Assembly (NCBI GenBank): GCA_051453625.1
Contig: JBOZIK010000001.1
Span: 182,585,471-182,649,470, forward strand
DNA length: 64,000 nucleotides
DNA from: Welwitschia mirabilis
Lineage: Eukaryota; Gnetophyta; Gnetopsida; Welwitschiales
Direction: 5' to 3'
The position numbers and the translations under genes are program-made. Below, in pieces: positions 11,614-22,410 of the stretch. The notes under the pieces are model-generated. The model was not told the origin of the DNA. It worked only from the letters and a program-made list of their open reading frames with translations, and made no database searches. The stretch's first letter is position 1. Each line of letters starts with the position of its first letter.

Positions 11614-11973
11614 TTGAAAAAAAAAAGGAGGGGGAAAAATATTATTCAAGAATGTAAGACTTTAGTCTATAAACGTGCCATAGGTTCAATTCCAAATCAA
11701 AATCTAGAGCAATTACAAAATAAAGATGAAAAAATAAGAAAGGCCTTCAATCTTTTTAACTTAAACAAGGATGGCCACATAACATCGATGAATCTTAATA
11801 TGATTATGAAATCACTTGATGAAGACCCTATGTAGGTGAAGCTTAAATGCATCATGAAAACTAAGAATATCACTAAACTATTGGAGTTCTAGCATTTTGT
11901 GAAGATCATGGATTATTATCTCAAAGGTGATGGTTTTTATTCTTAGATTGAGGATGCCCTTATTGTTGTTTGA
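11614..11973 (+). pseudogene. Calmodulin-like EF-hand gene fragment (captured, broken)
   Basis: The frame from 11614 reads 73 codons and, through stops at 11833, 11890 and 11944, continues in phase to a stop at 11971. Residues 39-60 read as an EF-hand: helix KIRKAFNLF, 12-residue loop NLNKDGHITSMN (residues 49-60), then NMIMKSLDEDP. Spacing and residues follow calmodulin's first hand (helix AFSLF, loop with DG-ITT, then VMRSLGQNP). Loop position 1 is N instead of D and position 12 is N instead of E, so calcium binding would be weak or lost. A second, shortened hand follows (LLEF, a stop, then HFVKIM). The first two internal TAGs look like decayed CAG. The true start is uncertain because an A-rich run lies just upstream. 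It lies between the LTRs of element G. A chance resemblance is possible but unlikely over about 50 residues. Confidence 0.55.
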
Positions 11974-12850
11974 TCTCAGAGTTTTCCTATAAAAATAGAT
12001 AAGGGACCAAGTAAGGATTCTAAGAAATAGCTACCACATTTAAGGATGGTCAAAGAATCACACATCTATATGCTTTTTATCATCTTTCATCAATGAAAGC
12101 TAATTCATCCACATTGCCTATGCAGCCAATTGTGGTGGTCGATCTCATGGATCTTATGAAAAAATGGATAGCTAAAAATATGCAATTTATTCAGAATTTT
12201 ATTATCAAGGTTATAGAGTATTATAGAAATACAAAAATTACTATCTATATCAATGAAATGCCAAGCAAATTATTTTGATCTAACTAAAGTAGAAGAAGAA
12301 AAGGGATATGAAAGTGTAGTAAAGTGTCATGAAGTGAAGGAATACTTTCATTAAATGTGTTTTAATTCTTAAAATTTTGATTATTATTGACATTATTTAT
12401 CTAAAATTCCCATTTCTATTAACGGGATAAACTATTATTTTTTTTAATAAGGTGTTTAAATTTTACATCTATAACCCCATTTAAAAATGTATAAAGGTTT
12501 TTTAAAATGTGAAGAAGGTACCTTTCTATCTCCTCTGTTGTATGTTTAAATAAAAATGTTATGTAAAGGAGTTATATGTTTTAATATACCCATGTAAGAT
12601 GCATAAATGTAGCTTCAACATGAAGAAGCTTGTTTAATGTGTAGAGACTAAAGCATGAAAAGGGCACACTCATATTACATGATTTGTATTCCACTTTACA
12701 AGAGGAAGAAGTAGAGTGAAGAAGAATGAAAGGAAGAGTTCTTAAGACCATGTTTGGAAAACTCCTTTAAGAATTAACATGAGAACATAATTGGCCTTCT
12801 AATATATTTTATTTGTAAATGATCTATGACATGAAATTGAATAGTACCCA
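11974..12850 (+). other. Interior of G downstream of the EF-hand fragment
   Basis: No family was recognised. A 61-codon open stretch at 12093-12278 continues in the same orientation and could belong to the captured piece, but nothing identifies it. From 12300 on the sequence looks non-coding. Confidence 0.3.
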
Positions 12851-12861
12851 CATCAAGGGGG
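12851..12861 (+). other. Polypurine tract of G
   Basis: CATCAAGGGGGT lies immediately before the 3' LTR, in the place where plus-strand priming would occur. Confidence 0.5.
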
Positions 12862-13285
12862 TATTACTAAAATTTTGTTATTAAGAAGGTGGTTGCTGTG
12901 ATTTTCTTTGGGTAATGTCAATAATTTAATGTTGAAATTAAAATCAAAGATAAAAAGGAAAAATATAATGGATAGTCAAATATATAACTTCTCACTTTAG
13001 TGGATAGTTATGAAAAAGATTCAATCATAGAAGGATGATAAAAAGAGAAGCATAAAATATGGATCTAAATGAGGATATTATGGGAAGTACTTCTATGGCC
13101 TCATGTATAAATTCTTATTATAATTCTAATGAAAAACTATCTAGTCATTATTCCCTGCATGACTAGGTATTGTAATAATCATGTTTAATGTATTATCTAA
13201 ATTTTGATTTTTTATACATGATGCATTCTCCTCTTAATGCTCATCACACATTTTTTCTATGTTTTAAGGAATGTAAAAATCTTAA
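12862..13285 (+). repeat. 3' LTR of element G
   Basis: Aligned to 10208-10732. The ends TATTACTA and ATCTTAA correspond to TGTTGATT and ATCCTTCA of the left copy, so the terminal TG and CA have decayed. Confidence 0.6.
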
Positions 13286-13981
13286 GAAACCTAATCTAAG
13301 GACTTCTTTTTCTTTTTATTTTTCTTTTTTGCTTTCTTTTTGTTTTTGTTTCTTTTCTTTTTTTCTTGTAAATATTATCTAGAATAGTATATTAAATTTT
13401 TTTATAGGGGCTGATATTTTACAATTATGACAAAAAAATTAAGAAAAAAGAAAATTTATTTCTTCTATCCATGTTCTCTATCTATCATTTCTTTTCTCTT
13501 TTCTTCCATTTTCTATCTCAACTGATTTTCTCAGTAGGTACTTGAAGACAAATTTTAAACAAGGACATCAATAGAAAAAATATCAGACAAGTGCTTTAAC
13601 TTATACATTTTTTTCTTTTTTCATTTTTATTTCTTGCATTATGTTACATTATATTTTTTCATTCTTGCATTAGAACTTTTTATTTTATTCATTTCGTTCT
13701 TATCTATTAATCAATCATAATGACCTATTATTCCAAATTGTTAATCATTCTGAGAGATATGTTTTCATCTTTTACTAGAACCATGTTATGCTAACTCATT
13801 GGTGTTGTTATCTTCCTTTATGTTGTCATTAGGTTTTTGCTTCAAAAATTGCTCATCTTTGATGAATCTAATATTTGTATTCTTTTAATAATTTTCATGA
13901 ACTATTTGCATCTAAAAATATAACATTTCCTAATTGTTTTCTTACATTTCATGAATTATGAATGAATACCTAATGGTAGAT
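13286..13981 (+). other. Internal DNA of element C between G and B
   Basis: T-rich leader-like sequence, with TTTTTTATAGGGG at about 13400 followed by ATGAC, reminiscent of the leader-to-gag junction in A and B. No coding similarity was recognised. It ends at TAGAT (13977-13981), the likely left target duplication of element B. Confidence 0.35.
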
Positions 13982-15091
13982 TGATGCATTGCCAAATTGT
14001 ATGCATTTGATGGAGTGTTATGAGCTATTTTGCAAGACATTTACACAAGTATAGATGCAAATTTGAGGATTACAGATAATTAATGTAAGATCTCAAAAAT
14101 GTGTAATTCTTAGCATGATTAGAGGCATTTAAGGCACATTTTAATATACATGGCTTTGGAGGAAGGTCATTGATGAAAAAGGCTAACTTATCCTTAGATA
14201 GAAGTATAAAGAAGACTATCATCCCCTCTATCAAATCCATGATAGGTAAGACAATGACACTGTAGATGCCACATTGGATGCTGACATGGACTAGAACTAG
14301 CATTATTAAGTTATCTTTTGTAAAGGGCTATTATCCCCATGGTAATATCATGACATGTAGGATGATTATTGTAACATTTGATCCATCTTTTCCTTGGTTA
14401 CCCCCATGATTGCCAGGATGATACTATAATCACCAGCTGACCTTTATCTATTTCATTCATTTCTTTTCTACAATTTACTGTATTTTATAGTGTCTTTTGT
14501 ATGTCAGTTTTTCTTTGGAATCCTATAAATAAAATCCTCCTTTCGACTCTCCTTTCCATCTTAATTTACACCAAATATTCTTGTGATAGGAGATCAAAGG
14601 GCTATAGATCCATCTCATGAGTTGTAGAAAGACATTCCCTTGATGAAGAGCTATGCATTCCATTGAGGCTCAGCTATTTTATTATCCAAATGTTGGTTCT
14701 ATCTTGATACAAAACTCTATTTTCATTATGCATCTTAATTTTGTTATATTTTATTTAGGGTTTATGTTCCCTTAGATCTGTTAATAGTTTCATTGATGAT
14801 ATAGGTCTTAAGGACAACCTTTATTAAGGTTGAAAGAAAGTATTTTTAGATTCATTTTTCATTTCATTTAGATTTAGTTACACTCACATTTGTATTGCAT
14901 CTTTATTTCTTGCATTGTTCATAAGTTTTGGTTATCGTATTCTTTAAAAATTAATTCTTATTTTTCTCTCATAAGTCTTTAATAGAATACGACATTTGGT
15001 TCACTCTCATTCATACTAGATTTTATATTTTGTAATCTATATTTTAATTAATAGGATTTAATATGAAGTTGTAAAAATATGCGCTACAACA
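13982..15091 (+). repeat. 5' LTR of element B
   Basis: About 1,110 bp, starting TGATGCATTGCC and ending GCGCTACAACA, directly followed by TCT and the primer site. It aligns to the 3' LTR at 24589-26046. It has a TATA box at 14524, a conserved CTCTCCTTTCCATCTT block just after it, and three copies of the TCATCC/GGATGA motif (about 14214, 14328 and 14396). Confidence 0.85.
14524..14531 (+). promoter_or_regulatory. TATA box in 5' LTR of B
   Basis: TATAAATA in the context TCCTATAAATAAAATCC, conserved at 25478-25485 in the 3' LTR and at matching positions in the LTRs of A and D. Confidence 0.6.
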
Positions 15092-15720
15092 TCTTGGCAC
15101 CATTGCCAAGAAAGCTGCTAAGGAGTATGAGAATTGTCATCATTTAGATGATTAAATTAGATTTCTATTCAGCTCCTTATCTATAGCGACATTGTATTTC
15201 TTAATTAGGATGTGTAGGTTTTTAGTTTTCTAGTTTCTATTTTTGCAGTCTGTAATAACACTTATCATTCTCTTTATTGTCCCCNNNNNNNNNNNNNNNN
15301 NNNNNNNNNNNNNNNNNNNNNNNNNNNNNNNNNNNNNNNNNNNNNNNNNNNNNNNNNNNNNNNNNNNNNNNNNNNNNNNNNNNNTCCCATTTTTCTCTCA
15401 TAAGCATTTAATAGGATATGACATTTGATTCACTCCCATTCATACTAGATTGTGTATTTTGTAATCTATATTTTAATTAATAGGATTTAATATGAAGTTG
15501 TAAAAATACGCGCTATAACATCTTAGCACCATTGCCGAGAAAGCTACTAAGGAGTATGAGAATTGTCATTATTTAGATGATTAAATTAGATTTCTATTCA
15601 GCTCCTTATCTATAGCGACATTATATTTCTTAATTAGGATGTATAGGTTTTTAGTTTTCTAGTTTCTATTTTTTCAGTCTATAATAACACTTATCATTCT
15701 CTTTATTGTCCCCATGACAT
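14965..15720. repeat. LTR end, PBS and leader start of B duplicated around a gap
   Basis: Sequence 14965-15284 recurs as 15385-15715 after the 100-N gap 15285-15384. It includes a second LTR end (15520) and a second primer site (15524-15541, TAGCACCATTGCCGAGAA). This is probably a contig overlap. Confidence 0.75.
15095..15112 (+). other. Primer-binding site of B (tRNA-Asp type)
   Basis: TGGCACCATTGCCAAGAA matches TGGCGCCGTTGCCGGGGA at 13 of 18 positions; all differences are G-to-A. It lies three bases after the LTR end. Confidence 0.85.
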
Positions 15721-15983
15721 TAGAAATGATAGCAAGTTTTTATTTCTATCTATAATTTTTTTGTAAGTATTTCTTATAGTCTTAGTTTCAGAAATAAAAT
15801 AACTATTATCCCCTCTATTGTCCCCATGACATTGTAAATGATAGACTTATGTGTGTTTTTGGTTTTCTATTTTCTGCTCTATACTTTCATCATCTCCTCT
15901 ATCATCCCCATGACAGTTAGGACAACTATTAATTTTTTTTTAATTTTATTTTCTATTGTTTTCTATTTATAGAATGCTATGAC
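15542..15983 (+). other. Untranslated leader of B with three motif repeats
   Basis: Three copies of the CCCCATGACATT motif lie at about 15700-15733, 15803-15846 and 15890-15930, separated by T-rich spacers, so the leader behaves as three degenerate units of about 95 bp. It ends with TTTCTATTTATAG just before the gag start, which resembles a 3' splice site. Confidence 0.55.
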
Positions 15984-17860
15984 ATGGTTAATCTAGGAAA
16001 TAAATATTAAAGAGAAAGATTGCTATTAGAGGAGAATATTAGAGGAGGACTAGTCGACTTTAAAATCAAATTGTGAAAATAATCTCTAGGTGCATACAAT
16101 ATTCCATCTAAATTTAGTTTTTTTGAATGTAATCCCATTTAAGAAAATTTTATAGAAAATAGTGTAGAATAAGAAGATAATTTTATAATGTTAAGCACTA
16201 CACAAAAGTAAAAACAAATTTTAGGGTCTTTAACACCTAGTCCTAATGCGAACCTTACCCTTAGGAAATCACTAGAAAATAGGAAATGATAAATTCAAAC
16301 TCCTTTCAATTTACCACCAAGAGATGATATTGAGTTAAAAAATCTAAATGCCTATCTACTCTTTAATTATTAGCACAATGAGAATCCCTCCAACACAACA
16401 TAGACATAGAACAATTAGTTCCTAGCTTAGGGAATGAAAAGAAAAGGATTATTAATACAACATATATGGTTATTTTTCCCATGACATTAAAGGGAAGAGC
16501 AAAACATTAGCTAAAAACCATAACCTAGAAAAATTTGAAGTCTTAGGATCAAACCCATGAGGCCTTCATTAAAAGATTTATGAGTGAAGCAACTATTATA
16601 AAAAGGAAAAAGGAAGTAACAAAATTTTCAATAACAACCAAATGAGGATTACACTTCCACATACAAACACTTTTTTATAGCAATTAAATCTTATTCAATA
16701 GATGCTTTTACACAAGAATAACTAATTAACTACTTTTATAGTGGGCTAAATTACCATACAAAATAACTTATAGGCTTTTTGTATGGTGGAAAGCTTATGA
16801 ACCTCACATTAGACGATGCTTAGAAAACATTAGAAGAACTTATGGAGGTCAGTCAAACTTGGTCAACATTAAAAGAAAATTAAACTCTAGGATAATTTAT
16901 CAAAGATTTGAAGATGTTAAATAGAAAAGGAGGTAGAAGAAAACCCCATAAATCTAATTAATGATTTCACAACAATTGNNNNNNNNNNNNNNNNNNNNNN
17001 NNNNNNNNNNNNNNNNNNNNNNNNNNNNNNNNNNNNNNNNNNNNNNNNNNNNNNNNNNNNNNNNNNNNNNNNNNNNNNNNNNNNNNNNNNNNNNNNNNNN
17101 NNNNGGAGAAAATACATGAAGAATTTTATGCTTTAAAATAAAAAATTCTAAACTTCAGAAATCAAAATTAGACACAATTTAGGTTGAATACACGAACATT
17201 TGACAACAAGTTTAAAAATTTTTAAAATAATTTTCACCTTCTAAAAATCAATTTAGAAACTCAAACTTCCAACCAAGTTCATTAATCTTTCAACATCATA
17301 ATGATCCTCTCACAAACTTTATGGATGAATTTAGAAAATCACAAAAAAAGACAAATGCCAAACTTGACAACTTAGTAGATGCCCTTTAAGAAACCATGTT
17401 GGCAAATCAAAGATCACAAGGATCATTGGCTATGCAACCTCTATGAAATCCTAATAAAATAAGAAGATATTGTAATATTGTAACACAAAGTGGTCAAGAA
17501 GTAAACCCTTCTTCTTATGAAGCATCAACCTCCAAAAATAACACTATAAATAATGAGGAAGAAAAAGACATCAAAATATTAAAAGATTACAACTTCACTC
17601 CTCTTAGTAAAAGTAAAATGAAAAATTATTTACAACAATCAAAAAATCAATTAGCTACCCCTTGGATTAATAGACTTAACTCTAATTCAACATNNNNNNN
17701 NNNTAGAAAACATCTCAAATCCTTAATGAAAAAAATAAGCATAAACTTAACCTTCTAGAAACTTTTGTAAGAAATCTAAGGTACTCAAAGCTATGGAAAG
17801 ACTTAACAAGAATAAAGCAAAAATGAGTTATTCCTAGCAAAGTTTTTTAGCACAATTTCT
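15984..17860 (+). pseudogene. Athila-type gag pseudogene of B
   Basis: The start at 15984 gives MVNLGNKY, matching the gag start of A and D. In-phase or shifted blocks follow: LTLRKSLENRK (about 16258), DDIELKNLNAYLLF (about 16330), FPMTLKGRAKH (about 16475), EAFIKRFMSEATIIKRKKEV (about 16560), LINYFYSGLNYHTK (about 16730), LMNLTLDDA and LEELMEVSQTWST (about 16795-16870), FMDEFRKSQKKTNAKLDNLV (about 17320) and TQSGQEVNPSSYEAS (about 17480). The last resembles the ITLRSGKE stretch of Athila gag. Many stops, a 126-N gap and a 10-N gap interrupt it. It would form the virus-like particle, but this copy cannot. Confidence 0.75.
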
Positions 17861-17884
17861 TACAAATTTAGTATTATAAAAAAT

Positions 17885-18330
17885 CCAAAATTTAAATATT
17901 AAAGGGTGGCAACAATGAGTGTTACATTAGAGGAAAATAAAAAGATTAAAAAAGTTTTAATTAACATTCGAGTGAGTGTTAATATCATGCCATTTCACAT
18001 TTATATGAGACTTAGTTTAGAAAATAGAATAAATCCTATTCAGATTATATTAGGGTTAGTAGACACTTCAATTAAGAAACCCTTAGGGGTTATTAAAGAT
18101 TTAATGATCCAAATTAAAAAGGCATGATACTCGATAGATGTGGTTTTCATAGAGGTTAAACATAACAGAGGTTATCCATTACTTCTAGAATGAGCCTTTT
18201 GCACAACAACCCATTATGTTATTGATACAAGAACTAGGATGATGGAGTGTTACTTAGGAAATAAAACATTTTTAGTTAGAGTTTTTAATGCCATTGAAAA
18301 AAACCTAAGTTATGAATGAGATATAGAAGA
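17885..18330 (+). pseudogene. Retropepsin-like protease relic of B
   Basis: The frame reads VLINIRVSVNIMPFHIYMRL, LENRINPIQIILGLVDTSIK, KPLGVIKDLMIQI, a stop, then SIDVVFIEVKHNRGYP. This is the layout of the plant Ty3/gypsy aspartic protease (LIDLGASVNLMP, then LADRS, then RGV-EDVLV-V, then PVDFVVLDM). The catalytic D-x-G motif is lost: INIRVS replaces IDLGAS. A TGA interrupts it at about 18126. Downstream it runs towards the RT through a decayed linker that is present twice around the gap at 19234. Confidence 0.7.
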
Positions 18331-20400
18331 TAAAATCAAACTAACTTTATTACTTCAGCATTATCCCTTTGAAGAAATATGGTTGATATTACATGAGTTC
18401 ATCCTTTATGATGATTCACTTTAGATTAAGAGCTTAGAATCCTTTAATATATCTAACTTTAGACATGACCTTTTAAATCAGAATAAAGAAATAAAATCCT
18501 TAAATTACAAGAAAGTCCAACTATTAAATAAAAACTCATAGTTTAAGGGAGATTGTCTACTACATGAGTCATAAATTGAAAATTTTAGTTTAAATATATA
18601 AAATCTTCTTTGTGGACTGATATATATTTTTCTCTATGATGATGAAAATAAATTTATTATAATTAATGAAAATATTTTCCTTGAATAAGAGTTAACATTA
18701 ATCTACCTTTTGACTTTCAAAATTTGTGCTTTTGCTTGATCTTATCAAGAGTTATCTATCCTTCCTACTTCTATCATTTAGCATAAAATATATCTTGAGG
18801 AAAATGCACAACCTATTAAGTAACTATAAAGAAGATTAAATCTAGCACTTAAATAAGTAGTTAAATATGAAATCATTAAGTTAATGGATGCTAGAATCAT
18901 TTATGCTATATCAGATGATGAATGGATTAGTCCATTAACTATAGTACTAAAAAAAGATGGAAAAGGAAGATTTTGCATAAATTTTAGAATACTAAATGAA
19001 GTTCTCCTCTTTCTCAACCAATTACTTGATATAATTCAAGAACATTCTTTTTATTTCTTTTTAGATGAATATACTAATTATAACCAGGTTTGCATAGTTA
19101 GCGAAGATCAAGCCAAAACCACTTTTACTTTACCATTTGGGATTTTTTCTTTTAGAAAAATGCCTTTTAATTTATGTAATGCTCCTGGAACTTTTTAATG
19201 TACTATAACGGGTATATTTTTCAAAAATGTTAGNNNNNNNNNNNNNNNNNNNNNNNNNNNNNNNNNNNNNNNNNNNNNNNNNNNNNNNNNNNNNNNNNNN
19301 NNNNNNNNNNNNNNNNNNNNNNNNNNNNNNNNNGGACAAGCATTCTATGCAATAGCCCATTTCATTATTAACATAAGAACTAGGATGATGAAGTATCACC
19401 TAGGAAATAGAAAGTTGTCAATTAGAGTGTTTAATGCAGATAAGAAAGACGTAGGTAATGAATGGAACATAGAAAGTAAAATCAAATCAACTTTATTCCT
19501 TTAACATCATCATCTTAAAGAAAGTTGGCTAACATTACACGAATCCATCCTTTATGATGATCCACTTGAGATTAAGAGCTTAAAAGCCTTTAATATATTC
19601 AAGTTTATGCATGACCTTTTAAATCAGAATAAAGAAATAAAATCCTTAAATTACAAGAAAGTCCAATTATTAAATAAAAACTCATAGTTTAAGGGATATT
19701 GTCTACTACATGAGTCATAAATTGAAAATTTTAGTTTGAATCTATAAAATCTTGTTTGTGGACTGATATATATTTTTCTTTATGATGATGAAAATAAATC
19801 TATTATAATTAATGAAAATATTTTCCTTGAATAAGAGTTAATATTAATCTATCTTTTGACTTTCAAAATTTGTGCTTTTACTTGATCTTATTAAGGTTTA
19901 TCTACCCTTCCTGCTTCTATCGTTTAGCATAAAATATATCTTAAGGAAAATGCACAACCTATTAAGTAACTACAAAGAAGATTAAATCTAGCACTCAAAT
20001 AAGTAGTTAAATATGAAATCATTAAGTTAATGGATGCTAGAATAATTTATGCTATATCAGATGATGAATGGATTAGTCCATTAACTATAGTACTAAAAAA
20101 AGATGAAAAATGAAGAGTTTGCATAAATTTTAGAAAACTAAATGAAGTTATAAAGAAAGATTATGATCCTCTCCTCTTTCTCAACCAATTACTTGATATA
20201 ATTCAAGAATATTCTTTCTATTGCTTTTTAGATGAATATACTAATTATAACCAGGTTTGCATAGTTAGTGAAGATCAAGTCAAAACCACTTTTACTTCAC
20301 CATTTGGGATGTTTTCTTTTAGAAAAATGCCTTTTGATTTATGTAATACTCCTGGAACTTTTTAATGTACTATAACGGGTATATTTTCAAAAATGTTAGA
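18190..20400. repeat. 1.05-kb protease-RT block duplicated around a 100-N gap
   Basis: 18190-19233 and 19338-20400 are close copies, including the linker and the first half of the reverse transcriptase. They differ by scattered substitutions and a short deletion in the left RT copy (the KKDYDPLL segment is missing). The gap 19234-19333 is 100 N. This could be an assembly overlap of two haplotypes. Confidence 0.75.
18782..19233 (+). pseudogene. Reverse transcriptase relic of B, left copy
   Basis: It begins HKIYLEENAQPIK, then RRLNLALK, YEIIKLMDARIIYAISDDEW, ISPLTIVLKKDGKGRFCINF, HSFYFFLDEYTNYNQVCIV and FGIFSFRKMPFNLCNAPGTF. This is the fingers-palm start of Ty3/gypsy RT, with the first catalytic Asp in FLDEY. 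It lacks a piece between NEV and LLFLNQ that is present in the right copy. It ends at a gap, before the FMDD motif. Confidence 0.75.
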
Positions 20401-20660
20401 TGATTTAATAGAAATTTTTATGGATGAATTTTCTATCTTTGGATAAGCCTTTAATCAAACCTTAAAAAGATTAGAAAAAGTCTTTGATAGATGCATAGAA
20501 TGTAATCTTCAATTAAGTTGGGAAAAGAATTTATTCTTAGTTGAAAGTGGAATTGTTCTAGTCCATCACATTTCCAAAAGAGAAATTAAAATGGATCTTG
20601 AAAAAGTTCGTATCATTCAATACTTAACTTCCCCAATCAAGGTTAAGCAACTTTAATCTT
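19928..20660 (+). pseudogene. Reverse transcriptase relic of B, right copy
   Basis: The same start as the left copy, then the full palm region: FLDEYTNYNQ (about 20224-20253), MPFDLCNTPGTF, and DDLIEIFMDEFSIFG (about 20400-20444). The last contains the catalytic box FMDD changed to FMDE, so the second catalytic aspartate is lost. The thumb part follows: WEKNLFLVESGIVLVHHIS and DLEKVRIIQYLTSPIKVKQL, then SFLRHCAFYCHFIKDYAIIY. This matches Athila-group RT order. Between KKDG and the CINF motif there is no extra segment of the kind I associate with typical Athila RT (TVTGWR). Stops are mostly decayed Gln or Trp codons. Confidence 0.8.
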
Positions 20661-20739
20661 TTCTTAGACATTGTGCTTTTTATTGCCATTTCATAAAGGA
20701 TTATGCTATAATCTATAAACCCCTATACTCATTACTAAA

Positions 20740-21290
20740 AAATAAGGCAAATTTGATTGGAATACATCTTGTCAGTTTTCTTTTAATAAACTCAAACATA
20801 AACTCTCGTATGTCCCTATCATAATAGGACTTGATAGAAGAAATATTTTGAGTTAATGTGTAATACTAGTAGTTTTACTATAGTTGAGTTCTTGGGTAGA
20901 AATATAAAAATAATTTCAAAGTCATATCTTATCATAGTAAAACATTGTTTAAAGCTTAAGATAACTATTTAACTACTAAAAGATAAATATTATCCACAAT
21001 TATTTACCTCAACAATCTTAGACGTTATCTTGTAGACTTTCACATAACTATCTACAAAGACAATGTAGTGATTAAATACCTAATAACTAAGAAAGACTTT
21101 AGCACTAGGTTTATTAAATGGATCTTGTTAATGCAAGAATTTAATCTTACTATCATAAATAAGGTAGAAAAACATTACAATATTATCAACTACCTTGTCA
21201 CTTTAAAAATACCAAAAAATTGGAGTTACAATCAAAGAAAATATTTTCTCCATAGGATAGATGACTATGAATGTATATCACCTCATCTTT
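20740..21290 (+). pseudogene. RNase H relic of B and start of integrase linker
   Basis: Frames give FDWNTSCQFSFNKLKHKLSY, then ELMCNTSSFTIVEFLGRNIK, then IKYLITKKDFSTRFIKWILL and MQEFNLTIINKVEKHYN (21076-21180). This is the RNase H tether-to-H region (ELMCDAS, then VLGQR, then KKDAKPRLIRWILLLQEFD). The catalytic Asp of MCDAS is Asn here. After EKHYN the frame passes directly to INYLVTLKIPKNW, so the segment corresponding to ADHLSRL...FPDE..WYADI in relatives (kept in D) is deleted. Confidence 0.7.
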
Positions 21291-22410
21291 ATCCTAGATG
21301 TAAGAACTAAATTATGAGAAAATATTTACCTAAATGGGAAATACCTGATATGCTTTACCTTTTTCATGGTGGTGTTTTTGGTGGATATTTTAGTAGTCAG
21401 AAAATATCCATGAAATTTATCCACTCGAGATTCTATTGTCTTAGTTATTTTGAGCACTTGTTTTAATATGTGAGAAGGTGTGATGCATGTCAATGTTTTA
21501 GTAGTCTTTTATGATCATAAAAATTACCTTTAGAACTTATTATTAAGTGTGAACCTTTTTACTATTAGGGGATTGATTTCCTAGGCCCAATTAAACCACC
21601 TTGTAAAGACAAAAATTTCATCATAGTTGTGGATTATGTGACTAAATGAGTTAAAGTCATTACTACTTCCTTAAATGATGCTTGAACTGTTTGTAACTTT
21701 GTTAGAAATTAAATTTTTCAATGCTTTTATTTTCCTTGAATAATCATTAATGATCAAAAAACTCACTTCATTAACCATTTTTTTAAGAAACCTCTTTTAT
21801 CCATTGGTATAAAACATCATGTAGCTTATGCTTACCATCCTCAAAATAATGAACAAACTAAAAATGGTAATAAAGAAATCAAAATAAATGCTTTAGAAAC
21901 TTATCTCTCCCAATAATAATTCATGGGCTTTTAAAATGAATGATGTTCTTTGGGCTTATTGTATCACTTGGCATAATTCACTTGGTTTTTTACCTTATGA
22001 ACTTGTAAATGGTAAAGTTTATGTTTTACTAGTTGATGTCTATTATAATTCTTATCGTTCTATATATCAACTTAATCTTCTGGTAGAATAAAATGTTGAA
22101 ACTCATTTATCTCAATTAGATCATTTAAATGGAAAAAAAGCTTGAGCTGTTCATTGTTAACTTATCTACAAAGCCTAATGTAAGTTCAAGCATGATACAA
22201 AGTTGATTTATAAGAAATTTGGACCTAGTCAACTTATCTTGTTATGCAATACTAGAGTGCATTCTCTACACAACAAGTTGATCTCAAAATGGTTAGATCC
22301 TTATCTTATTAAGAAAGTACATTTTAATGGCTCTATTAAGGTTTTTAACTTAACCATTAAAGAAATTTAGAAAGTTAATGGGCAAAAGCTAAAAATAAAA
22401 TGATTAACCT
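21291..22410 (+). pseudogene. Integrase relic of B
   Basis: It starts with a zinc-finger-like segment: YLFHGGVFGGYFSSQKISMK and, further on, RRCDACQCFSSLL (about 21477-21515). The core follows: GIDFLGPIKPPCKDKNFIIV (about 21570), IIINDQKTHFINHFFKK (about 21742), HHVAYAYHPQNNEQTKNGNK and EIK, supplying the D, D and E positions. The C-terminal part has HLSQLDHLNGKK, LIYK, FGPSQLILLCNTRVHSLHNK and KVNGQKLKIK (about 22385), the ending typical of Athila integrase (KVNGQRLKHY). Stops include the Trp-to-stop change in YVTKWV. It is inactive. Confidence 0.8.

Larger units (their letters stand above)
10208..13285 (+). mobile_element. Short tRNA-iMet-primed LTR retrotransposon G carrying an EF-hand fragment
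   Basis: Direct repeats 10208-10732 and 12862-13285 have almost the same length once the 100-N gap in the first is removed (425 versus 424 bases). The left one is followed by TGGGATCAAAGC, like the common plant site TGGTATCAGAGC for initiator tRNA-Met. The right one is preceded by CATCAAGGGGGTA, a polypurine tract of the usual form. The 2.1-kb interior shows no gag, protease, RT or integrase. Instead it contains a calmodulin-like EF-hand coding fragment in the same orientation. I infer a non-autonomous element with a transduced host gene piece, inserted in the leader region of C. No target duplication could be confirmed. Confidence 0.6.

Noticed and set aside
11392-11649. Minus-strand 85-codon frame overlapping the EF-hand region
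   Set aside because: No family resemblance; it lies opposite the captured fragment, which has the better support.
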